64,000 nucleotides of DNA, taken from the NCBI GenBank assembly GCA_905221605.1, contig CAJNDS010000170.1, positions 94,501 to 158,500 on the forward strand. The letters are read 5' to 3'. The position numbers and the translations under genes were made by a program. The first letter of the stretch is position 1, and each line of letters begins with the position of its first letter. Below the pieces are notes generated by a model. That model was not told the origin of the DNA, did no database searches, and saw only the letters and a program-made list of their open reading frames with translations. The DNA comes from Symbiodinium natans. Its lineage: Eukaryota > Sar > Dinophyceae > Suessiales > Symbiodiniaceae. Positions 55,370 through 64,000 of the stretch are shown here, in pieces.

Positions 55370-56350
55370 GAGAAGCTGGAATTGCAGAGGATAAGCATAG
55401 GATAAGCAAAGGATTTGTACAGGATAAGACAAGTCCAGGATAAGCGTAGGATAAGCAAGTTATTCCTTTTGGAACTGATTGCCATTGGGCAGGCTGCAAA
55501 ACAACTTTTATGAGCATGAGTGTTGTTCAAAGAGATGCTGTGAAATAGCCCACAAAGAGAGAACCGATAAGCAAAGAGATGCTCTGCAATAGCCCACAAG
55601 AGACAACCGACAAGCCTTCAAAGACGGGTCACACGTCAAGAGCCGTGCGCTGACTACATCAAAAGCAAAGGCCAATGTTTTGGGGTTTAGGGTCTCGGGT
55701 TTAGGGTCAAAAGGGTTTAGGGCAAAGGGTAAAGAAGCCGATAAGCACAGATGAGCCAGGAGAATCCCGCAGGATAAGGTCAGGATAAACCCAAGATAAG
55801 GGAGAATCCCCTTAGTGGGCAAGGATTTCAGGCATGAGCGCAGGATAAGCCCAGGATAAGCCCAGGATAAGCTCAGGATAAGGGAGAATCCCCTGAGCGG
55901 GCAGGGGCTTCAGGGATGAGCACAGGATAAGCCCAGGATAAGCCCAGGATAAGCCTAGGATAAGCCCAGGATAAGGGAGAATCCCCTAAGTGGGCAAGGA
56001 TTTCTGGGATAAGCACAGGATAAGCCCAGGATAAGCCCAGGATAAGCCTAGGATAAGCCGAGGATAAGCCCAGGATAAGGGAGAATCCCCTATGTGGGCA
56101 AGGATTTCAGGGATAAGCACAGGATAAGCCCAGGATAAGCCCAGGATAAGCCTAGGATAAGCCCAGGATAAGCCCAGGATAAGGGAGAATCCCCTTAGTG
56201 GGCAAGGATTTCAGGGATAAGTGCAGGATAACCAGGATAAGCCTACGATAAGCCCAGGATAAGCCCAGGATAAGGGAGAATCCCGTTAGTGGGCAAGGAT
56301 TTCAGGGGTGAACCCAGGGTAAGCCCAGGCTAAGACCAGGATGAGGGAGA
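55370..56350. repeat. AGGATAAG minisatellite with higher-order units
   Basis: The basic unit is ~10-11 bp (AGGATAAGCCC and variants AGGATAAGCAC/CTA/CGA). From about 55,800 the units are grouped in blocks ending in GGGAGAATCCCC and GTGGGCAAGGATTTC(A/T)GGG. Those markers fall near 55,801, 55,882, 55,975, 56,076, 56,183, 56,273 and 56,345, so block lengths are about 71-108 bp. A separate ~50-bp duplication (GAGATGCT, AATAGCCCACAA) is at 55,530-55,610. Confidence 0.93.
55675..55745. repeat. Degenerate telomere-type patch inside the TIR element
   Basis: GGGTTTAGGG, CGGGTTTAGGG and GGGTTTAGGGC units in TTTAGGG orientation. Confidence 0.75.
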
Positions 56351-56795
56351 ACCCCCTTTTGAGCAAGGATTTTCAGGGGTGAGCCCAGTAAACAGGTTGT
56401 TGGGGCTTAAGGTCAAGTGTCTCGGGGTTTGCTGCTTGTAAGGGCTTAGGGCTGAGGGTTGAGCGTTTCGGGGAAACCCCGGAATGAAATCAGCGGCATA
56501 GTCTCATCCCTAAGCCTGAAACCCTAAACCATTTCGACGCATTCAACCTTCAACAGTTAAACCCTGAACTTTCCAAAGTGTAAACCCAGAACTCCTTTCA
56601 AGACTCATCGGTGTTCATTCGCAACTCCATTTTTCATCTTCCAAATGAGTTTTTTGTGTGTCTCAGATGTCCATATGGATTCACAATGGAGAGATTTCAG
56701 ACCACAAAGTTCTCGTCGAAGCTTCATGGATTATACCAGGATTAGCTAAGGATTAACCAAGGATTTCCAAGTATGCCAAAAGTGATTAATGTAGC

Positions 56796-56852
56796 ATAAG
56801 CTATGGATAAGCAAACCCCCCTCCCCCCCACCCCCCTCCCCCCACTTCATGA
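56796..56852 (-). repeat. Right terminal inverted repeat
   Basis: 57 bp, reverse complement of the left TIR minus one G; ends CCACTTCATGA followed by GTACA. Confidence 0.92.
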
Positions 56853-56857
56853 GTACA
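56853..56857 (+). repeat. Putative target-site duplication GTACA (right)
   Basis: Direct copy of 55,293-55,297. Confidence 0.6.
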
Positions 56858-56859
56858 AG

Positions 56860-58254
56860 TGGGCCTGCATCTCCGAGTAGTCCTCGAAAGGGGGGAAGGC
56901 AAATCGCATGCAATGGCGAGTCAACGGTGTCCACATGTGCTGCGCCATCCGCATGTTCTTCGACCTGTGACCTATTCTGACCTGCTCCGGGCGGGGGAGG
57001 GGGGAGGCAGTTTGCGCCATTGTGCCGCTTGTGCCTTGGTTTCCACCACCTTGCAGCGGTAGTAAGCCTCGCAGCGATCCTGTCCAACTGGCGGCTCTGT
57101 CACCGTTGTTGGCTGAAAGAACATGCACCTTGTCGTACATTCGTACCATCAAGAAATCGGCAGCCATTGACCTTAGCTCCAGAATATGAAGAACCACTTC
57201 AGACATAACGTCTTCCTCGCCTGCGAACAAGCACAATATTTGCAGTGCCATGGCACGCAATCTGCACCAGGGCTAAACAGGAACCCAGTTGGATGACGAT
57301 GGGCACCTTGCGAGGGATCTATCACATCGATCTCACATCGACCTTGCGTCCTCGACTTCAGACGAGGAGCCAAGCTGATCTGGCGGCCAATTCCAGAAGA
57401 GTCCACAATAAGACGCAAGCCGTACATGTAAACGGCATCCCTGACATCTGTGACAGACAACTGCTGCAGGCTTTGGCAGGCATGGACACCTGATTGCCTG
57501 GTTTCAACACCGCCCACAGTACGCTTCTTGCTACGCTTCTGCACAAAGCCGGTGCCATCATCAACCTCGAGGGGCGGATGCGGCAGAAATGGCTTTTTCT
57601 GAAGAGTCGCCTTGTGCAAGGTTTTTGCACAAGAACTGCCTTGATCTGCCTCCCTGTAGGTGGCTGACACGCTTCACACTCATCTTTGGCTCACAGCTGT
57701 TGCTCCAGCTGAAGTCGCAGCTCCAAAAGAAGTTCACCTCAGCACAACTGCTGGGCTGACCCTGGCTGTCACAGCAGCATGCAAACGGAAGCTGCTAGCC
57801 TTGCACAACTTGCGCACAAGCCACTGCAATGACGCAGCCGGTGTTTGCGACATCCTGAGGCGCATCACTGCTTCCAGACAGGCCATACGATGGGCATGTG
57901 CAACCACCAGTCCTCCAGCTTCAGTGGCGGGTCCGCAAGTTCGAGAAGTTGAAGGAGCGTGATGTGCTTGTGAAGGTCGCTGGAATCTGGCACAGGCATT
58001 TGTCGATGCAGCACCAGCTGAATATTCCAGATTACAGAAACGTGCAAAATATGCAGGTTTGTTGCACGCACCTGGAGAAGAGCCGGCAACATGAAATTTG
58101 GCACCCTCAGCAAGCAGATCAAGATACCAAGCTTCAAGACGCTCTGCATTTGCAAGCTCCAAATTGGCAGCCCCAACCGCCCGGTGTGGACATTTGTGCA
58201 GCTTGCCCTCCCTGCTAACAGGGATAGGGGCACTCTCCAAATCGATGAGTTCAT
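56860..58254 (-). CDS. Candidate multi-exon gene (cluster U, 3' part)
   Basis: A 168-codon frame (58,240-57,734) with GAANLELANAERLEAWY and LLAEGAKFHVAGSSPG, plus VVAHAHRMACLEAVMRL. Then a 165-codon frame (57,670-57,173) with LEVDDGTGFVQKRSKKR, LQQLSVTDVRDAVYMYG, LRLIVDSSGIGRQISLA and CEIDVIDPSQGAHRHPT. Then MSEVVLHILELRSMAAD with MYDKVHVLSANNGDRA (57,205-57,080). The last piece lies beside the TIR element, so the element may sit in an intron or just 3' of this gene. Family not recognised. Confidence 0.45.
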
Positions 58255-58539
58255 GGGGTTTCGGAGGGCTCAGGAACAGGTTTAGCTACATGTAATTGTT
58301 AAGTGCCCGGCTATGTGCATGGCTATGCTGTGTGCATTGATGTAGTACCAACAACAGACGTCGAAATGTCGGCTTTGGCAATCCAGGCATTGCGGTAATT
58401 CGGCAGCAGGTTAGTCAGGTTTTGCAGTCTGGTCATGCAATCTAGCAACATCGTCAGGCTTCGCATCAGCACCCGACTGAGGGCCCGTCAATACTGGGAA
58501 AGCCAATCCCCGCCACGATCATGAGCACCGCTTCCCTTA

Positions 58540-60000
58540 CCAAACCATGGTTAACACGGTGTTGTTGGTGCACAAGTGCACAACGCATAGCAATTCGAGC
58601 CAAAGCCACTCCAGACCCAGCATGTCCTGGCAAGAGTTACATGGCAATCAGCACATCTTGTTTCATGATGACCTTCGTGTTCCAATGTGTTCTATCATCT
58701 GCAGTTGCACCATGTTGTAATATCTTGTATGACATCTCTTCGCTCTCAATAGCCCTGGCCTCAACAACCACCCCGGCGGGAGGATTCGCGATGTTGTGAT
58801 CTCCCAAGCTGGGGCACCAAGTTTTTACCTGCACGCGGAAGGCCGTTCCGGGAAGCTACCGCATCCTCCACTGGTTCTCTGGGTCGAAGACCAGAATGCA
58901 GCCCCTTGCTCCGCTCCGATGCTGTCAGGGGCTCTAGACCTGGTGCAAGTCAGCCAGCCTGGCAGTGGTTGTCAGAACCACATGTTCCGTGATCTCCTTA
59001 GTTTGGGAAGACTCTATACAGGTGTTTGGGCTCGTGTGGAATATGCGCAAGACCTGGCACACCTCTTTGCCCATGAGTGCCTTAAACCCGCAGTGACGCT
59101 GCATCCTGCTTAAGCTGCGATAACCAACTACCTGGAAAACTGGCTTTAAATTTGCTGGTTTTGCTGAGACACCACATGGGCATTGCTGCGGGGTGTCCCA
59201 GTCAACGCACGTGCCCAGCCTCAAAAACAACCGCTTCGGAGTTGAGGGTGCACGAAAGCTGCGTGCGTGTCTGGCGGCCATGTCGTTTTGCTGTCAAGGT
59301 GCGTCTGTCCCTGGCATCAGGGTGTTTCCCAACTTACGCAGTACCATGACACACTATCTTCATCTACCCTGCACACCAACCGTGAAAGCAGCAACACGTT
59401 GCAGCTACTTGCGAACACATGCCACGCAAACATGTCCACCTTGCTACAGTGCGTCAACATGCGACAAGCTCAGCACACCTTCATCGTGATTTTGCGGGTC
59501 ATGACGAAGGCCCCAGAAGGCTCAATGACCGGATGTCTGAGGTCGATTGCATCGAAAGCCTCCAGGTGTTCCAGCACTGGCAGAGAGGAATCTGCCCGTG
59601 GCTGCCACCACGCAACACTGGGACTTTCTCGGTACATTTTTGGAGGCCTTTCCGTCCTTGCTGAAGCTTTTTGCTTCGAACTTGGTGATGACAGCACCGA
59701 AGCCCGGCTCCTGTGACAGCTGCGCTCGTCTCAGCACCCAAACCTCTGGGAAATGCTGTGTTTACCCCAAGCAACCTTTGACAACCTCGGCAACACTGCT
59801 CCTGGAATGTATGTCGGCCCTCGATATGAAACACGACGATTTGAATGTAGAGAACGACCTGACGCATCCGGCCAAAATACATCAACTTATGCAACGTGGC
59901 AATAAAAAAACTCTGCGAGATCCCCGACAGCAGAATCGGGACGCCCCCGACAGCACCAAAAAGTTGCAAAAGTTTTTGAAAAGTGAGATGTTGGCTTGCT
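58540..60000 (-). CDS. Candidate multi-exon gene (cluster U, 5' part)
   Basis: FQKLLQLFGAVGGVPILL with TLHKLMYFGRMRQVVLY and VVFHIEGRHTFQEQCCR (59,980-59,790), then LPVLEHLEAFDAIDLRH with IEPSGAFVMTRKITMKV (59,590-59,470). GFKALMGKEVCQVLRIF with CIESSQTKEITEHVVLT (59,100-58,950) and IANPPAGVVVEARAIES with YKILQHGATADDRTHWN (58,795-58,660) follow. Consistent strand and composition suggest one gene with 58,254-56,860. Family not recognised. Confidence 0.47.
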
Positions 60001-60019
60001 GAGACAGAGGGTGTTGTGT

Positions 60020-62080
60020 CTACTGGGTGTGGGTTCCCTCCAGGTTGACATGGCTGGCTATACACACAGATGCAGAAACACACATACCCACGCACACACA
60101 GAGATCCAACAACACGCTCACATACACACACGCACACACACACACACACACAGAGAAATCCAAAAGCAAGGTAACATGCATTCTGGTGTGCCCTGCGTTT
60201 GTTGGCATGCATTGGGGCGTGCGCAAGCTCAAAAAGTGCAAAACAAAACTAGGTTTTAGACTACTTCGGGTTTTGGGAACCAGGAAGAAACAGCACAGAT
60301 TCCTCCACGGGCGGGCGCATTTTATCGATGTTGAGTGTTTCGCCTAGGCGGGAGCCTTGTTTTGAAAGTCACGAAAACACAACAGTTGTGTACAGTACTT
60401 CAGGGTACTTCCTGGGGCTTGCATGTGTCGGGCCCCAAACCTCAAACGGCGCTTGGCTCCGGAGTCGTCCGGTAGCCCGTGCTGATGCTAAGTTGAAAGC
60501 GGGACTCGCACGTGTGTCTAACAGTCTAACACCTATAGTTAGCCATGGACAGCGGCTTGCCTTCGCGATTTTCATTATATGCTGCACCGCGCTTTTTGTT
60601 GTGCCCTTCCAGCCCCTGTTATGCTGAGGGCATTTTTCTTATGCTGAAGGTGTTTCTTGTGTCTGGGGGCCCCTGCATAACAACTTGCAGGGCTTAAGGA
60701 GCTCCCGGTCATAAGGACCTTTTCCTGAACCTATACCGCAGGTTTTAAGGTTTAGGGTAGGCTTGTCTTTGAGTTGCGTGTGTGTGTGTGTGTGGGTGTT
60801 TCAGGTAGGGATGTCTGTTGTCTTTGACGACGTCCCCAAAGCAAAAGCTTGATGCTTGTGCAATCGAGCCCGGCCTGTAAAATTTGGTTTGGCTTGGCTT
60901 GGTTTGGGTTTGGCTTTGTCATATAGTGGGGAGTTTGGTGCTGAGTGAAACCCTGCAGCCGACACATGGGTGCTACCAGGAATGGACGTTCCCAAGCCCC
61001 CCCCCCCGTCTTACCAAAAACCACTCACTAGACCATTTCGCACAAACTACAGATCGTCTACAGATTGTGTCAGCATCACGTGTGACACCGATAGCTTTAG
61101 AGCCTGGGAAGTTGGAAGTTTGGGTTCTTGCCGGGCTTTCGCTGTTCCAGGGCTTGCTGGGGAAGTAGCTAGGTTCGAAATACTGACATTCATTTTGCCA
61201 TGTTAGCTTAAGCTGGGACTCTGGTTTGCAACGCAATTACTGTAAAGTAGGTGAGTGCAACCACTTAAATGTGGCGGGGAGTGTCCAACTTAACTTGGCT
61301 GCATAGAAAACAGTCCCTAGCGCTGACTGCAGCATCGCACAAGAAAGCTGCAGAGCCGCTGCAGATTCGGTACTCGGGTGAAGGGGTCTCAGCGTTTCTC
61401 CGGCTTAAGGCTTGCTGTCACTCTCAGGACATCAGGGATCGCCAATCAGTTGACAGCACCCGTAAGCGCGACGCCTTCAACCAAAGAGTCAGCATCTTCC
61501 CCAAGCAAGCTAGCTACTTCTGACACTTCACAAGCAATGTCATTGTCAATTCATTCTCGCCTGCCTGTGCCGACCACTCGCGCTTTACGTGTCTCTCGCC
61601 CCGTTTCGTCACATGCAGCGCTAAAGTCAAATGCTCATCCCCACCAAAATATGCAAAACAAAATACCCAAGTCATTATTGACACTATGAGTGCGTCGTTT
61701 TGCTGACATGGAGGGGGCGCGCTGTAGTTTTGCTGTCGTGGTGGGATGGCGTTCTTTTTGCTGTCGTGGCGGGAGCACGTTTTTGTTTTGCTGTCGTGGC
61801 GCCGGCTCACCACTCGCAGGCTTGCCGGATCTTGCCAGGGGCTTCCCGCGGTGGCGTAGGGCACGTCTGTTGTTTTGCTGTCGTGGCGACGGTGCGCTTG
61901 GGCATGTTTAGCTGTCTGGTCGCGGGGATGGGTTCGCACCTCGCTTACTGGGGCTTGCCGGGGGGCCCAACTGTGAGCGCCACCACAGCGAGAAGGACAA
62001 GACATGACAATACAGGCCAGGAAACAATCACGGGTTTCCATGGGTACATGCACGCGACGCAGAAACTGCTGGGTTGATGT
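60020..62080. other. Repeat-rich stretch without a clear gene
   Basis: CA tracts at 60,062-60,152, a GT tract at 60,778-60,797, GGCTTGGTTTGG-type repeats at 60,888-60,926, and a C-run at 60,998-61,007. A 179-codon minus frame at 62,053-61,514 is built on the repeated motif below and is not called as a gene. Confidence 0.55.
61685..61895. repeat. Interspersed TTTTGCTGTCGTGG motif, five copies
   Basis: TTTTGCTG(T/A)C(G/A)TGG occurs near 61,690, 61,727, 61,756, 61,788 and 61,873, followed by GGG, TGG or CG-rich spacers of unequal length. On the minus strand it reads RHDSKT repeatedly. Confidence 0.85.
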
Positions 62081-62084
62081 GCAG

Positions 62085-62294
62085 TCAAGCAGCCAGGGTG
62101 ACTATACCCCAGTACAGATATCCCAGATTTGCATCCTGGATTCGTACAACCTGGAGCAGGATTGCCGTGAAGCAATGGCTTGCATCCCCCAACCATGGCA
62201 ATTTCACAGATGCAACTGCGAGTGGCTCTGTTGGTGTGGTAAGCACCTCATGCACATCACCATCAAAAAAACAAGCAGATTCTATCCGTTGCAA
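62085..62294 (-). CDS. Candidate exon (cluster V)
   Basis: A 69-codon frame reading RIESACFFDGDVHEVLTT, EPLAVASVKLPWLGDAS and VRIQDANLGYLYWGIV before a stop. Strongly protein-like; family not recognised. Another possible exon, LNHFSFDVLKASLSGNYS, lies at 62,990-62,900. Confidence 0.42.
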   Translation of the reverse strand: MQRIESACFFDGDVHEVLTTPTEPLAVASVKLPWLGDASHCFTAILLQVVRIQDANLGYLYWGIVTLAA

Positions 62295-62683
62295 GACACT
62301 TCGGAAAAACTTGTGATAGGACGGACCCTCGCAATTCAGCGGAGTTACATATTTTGTTCCAGTCCCACGTAGTGCTCCTGCCCCACGATCATGCTTGTGT
62401 GAACGTGTTCACTGGGAAGCTGGGAAGCCCGTGAACTCGCCTATTCTGAGAAGGTCGAGGTCCATCGTCGTCCTGTCTGGTGCGAAATGAGATGCCACAG
62501 GAGTCTGCATATGCTCTCCTCATCCACTACGCGCTGCAACTCAGTGCCAGCCATGGCATCCAGCTGTCATTTCATGGTCTCATGATGCTGTGTCGCTGCG
62601 GCCCAATAAGTACTAGACCCTCGACACGAACCAAGACACTCATCCTGGAAACAAATTGCTGTCTTGGGTGAAAGGTCTGCGGT

Positions 62684-62881
62684 TTGTCTATGCATGCAAC
62701 CTTGGACAAGTCGGACATGGCACTAAAGGTCCTTCTTTCCTTCTACGCGAGACCACAAGGCTACAATAAACCGGGCTATCCTTCTGAGCACAGACGTGCC
62801 ATTGCAGACATAGAACAAGCGCTTCTACAACATCGGCAGCAGCACGACCCAGTGCAAGGAATGCGAGCGCTCGTGTACTGA
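62684..62881 (+). other. Ambiguous plus-strand ORF
   Basis: 65 codons with MALKVLLSFYARPQGYN and IADIEQALLQHRQQHD. It looks protein-like but opposes the prevailing strand, and the minus strand here also has an open frame. Recorded without a gene call. Confidence 0.2.
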
Positions 62882-63032
62882 TCCTGTAGATCTACAGAAT
62901 CTGCAGTAGGGCGCTTGCAAGTCGGGCAGCTGCGAATAGTTGCCCGACAAGGAAGCCTTGAGCACATCAAAGCTGAAATGGTTGAGTCCTTTGCAAACCG
63001 CCTCCCAAGGTCCTGGATGGCCATGGGTGGTC

Positions 63033-63080
63033 TTATCCGGTCCTATCGAGTCCTATCGGGTCCTATCTGGTCCTATCTGA
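63033..63080. repeat. 10-bp GGTCCTATCG tandem repeat
   Basis: Five units with last-base variation (GGTCTTATCC, GGTCCTATCG, AGTCCTATCG, GGTCCTATCT, GGTCCTATCT). Confidence 0.9.
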
Positions 63081-63712
63081 CACATGAAGTTCGGTCCGCA
63101 TGTGCTGAGGGCATGACATCCAGCAGGAAGACGTAATACAGGTCAACGATCATTTGCGACAGGCAGTGCAGCTTCAGCTTCATCCCCTCAACAGACCGTG
63201 CGCACGAAGGCATTGCAGGACAAGTGGGTCTCACCAAATGTAGTGTCTTCTAGCACACATCCCTCCGGAAATACGAAACATTCCCTTCGGATATATATGA
63301 ATATGAAAACCATTTTACCGCCCGAGTGCACAGCAGAACCTCGAGCTACACCAAACTAGGCAGAACTAATTTCGCTTCTGAAATAGGTACTGGAAGCCCA
63401 GTAAGCGTGGTGGAATGAGTGGATAGTACCAGTTTCTTACGCTTAGCACAGCTATCCGAGCGCAGGTGCCGCTTCTCGGGTTAGGCATGACTTTGATAGC
63501 AAATGGCTACGCAGTTTACTCATGTATAAAACATAAAGAGACAGAATCTCACTTAGCAATCGGTCGCAGGGTTCAGGCTTCACGGAAGCACTGCAAGAAA
63601 CATGATATAAGTAGCCAAATTTGTGGGCTTTGAAGAATTTTGTCCGCAGCTGAACTTACACGAACTGAAATGCGTGGAACAACATCAGCATGGAACGACA
63701 TCGAACGATGCC

Positions 63713-63961
63713 TCAGGGCCACGGAGGCGCGCCCTGCTGGGACCGCTGGGAAGAGCCAGGCTCCCAGGCAGCGTGAAGGCCAGGATGGTGGAGCTGTCCC
63801 TGCAGCAAGGCACTGATGCCTCTGCCATTTCTGTAAAAAGCATGAACCGTCAAAAAGAAAAAGTTATTTGATGCGGTGATCTGGCTTTGTGGACGCAGCC
63901 TGAGCGGACGCGGATCGAAGGACCAAGTGATCTCGGGAGGGAGGCGCTCGAAGTGCTGCAA
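63713..63961 (-). CDS. Candidate exon at right edge (cluster W)
   Basis: An 82-codon minus frame with QHFERLPPEITWSFDPR, PQSQITASNNFFFLTVH and YRNGRGISALLQGQLHH. A plus frame over the same DNA (KARMVELSLQQGTDASA) is also plausible, so the strand is uncertain. Confidence 0.3.
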   Translation of the reverse strand: MQHFERLPPEITWSFDPRPLRLRPQSQITASNNFFFLTVHAFYRNGRGISALLQGQLHHPGLHAAWEPGSSQRSQQGAPPWP

Positions 63962-64000
63962 AGGCTCCTGCTTGCAAAGGCAACATTCGGGGCAACACTG

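Larger units (their letters stand above)
55298..56852. mobile_element. 1,555-bp TIR element with G-quadruplex-like ends and internal minisatellite
   Basis: The ends are inverted repeats: left 55,298-55,355 (58 bp), right 56,796-56,852 (57 bp), identical apart from one extra G in the last left G-run. Weaker similarity (about 70%) continues 15 bp inward. Each TIR has the order TCATGAAGT, G6 A G6 T G7 A G6-7, TTTGCTTATCC, ATAGCTTAT. GTACA flanks both sides. The interior has no transposase-like frame. It is dominated by AGGATAAGCCC repeats and contains a degenerate telomere-type patch. Best interpreted as a non-autonomous cut-and-paste element (MITE-like) that has internally expanded. Superfamily unassigned. 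Confidence 0.85.

Noticed and set aside
55240-55599. 119-codon minus ORF at the left end of the TIR element
   Set aside because: Crosses the G-rich TIR and AGGATAAG repeats; no transposase feature.
61514-62053. 179-codon minus ORF with repeated RHDSKT
   Set aside because: Generated by the interspersed TTTTGCTGTCGTGG motif.

Overview
The window looks like nuclear DNA of a protist, most probably a dinoflagellate (Symbiodiniaceae or a relative). There is no dense prokaryote-like gene packing and no long conserved reading frame. Protein-like segments are short (about 25-110 codons), interrupted, and often end at GT/GC-type donors. Telomere-type heptamers (CCCTAAA) occur as a long interstitial array and as scattered degenerate tracts. 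Short DUF4116 modules, a family I recall as strongly expanded in dinoflagellates, are spread over 5 kb. Simple repeats, minisatellites and satellites are abundant. A run of exactly 100 N shows this is a scaffolded assembly. The organism call is an inference; no rRNA, organelle or named housekeeping gene was found.

Coding content: almost every stretch that reads like protein is on the minus strand, from about 64 kb down to 0.3 kb. That fits the long unidirectional gene clusters known from dinoflagellates. I report these as candidate exon clusters, not finished gene models, because splice sites cannot be settled by eye and antisense frames of real exons also look open. The best supported gene is at 33.1-38.3 kb (minus): at least 15 short segments carry the DUF4116 pattern (hydrophobic V-V-L-x-A-V, then x-N/D-G-x-A-L-x-[FY]-A). 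A second good candidate is at 18.3-21.03 kb (minus), whose first segment has an in-frame upstream stop, a start Met pair and one N-terminal membrane helix. Most other clusters cannot be assigned to a family.

Repeat landscape, left to right: CATA/GAAACATA microsatellites (5.36-6.43 kb); AT-rich trinucleotide tracts (13.1-14.0 kb); a GC-rich ~66-bp minisatellite whose units carry a small hairpin, containing an 8-bp array and the assembly gap (21.83-23.04 kb); a degenerate ~52-bp minisatellite (23.04-23.42 kb); an interstitial telomeric array (24.28-24.55 kb) and satellites of it; a C-rich tract (28.48-28.66 kb); a CAA/CAC/CAG tract (31.7-32.45 kb); a ~216-bp satellite with a dimeric higher-order structure (49.48-50.90 kb); and a 1,555-bp element at 55,298-56,852.

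The most interesting single object is that last element. It has near-perfect 57-58-bp terminal inverted repeats made of four G-runs plus a GCTTATCC motif, it is flanked on both sides by GTACA, and its interior is a nested AGGATAAG minisatellite with ~70-108-bp higher-order units. I interpret it as a non-autonomous DNA transposon whose subterminal motif has expanded. The second is the ~216-bp satellite, whose minus-strand frame resembles a DUF4116 module, the same family that forms the dispersed gene at 33-38 kb.
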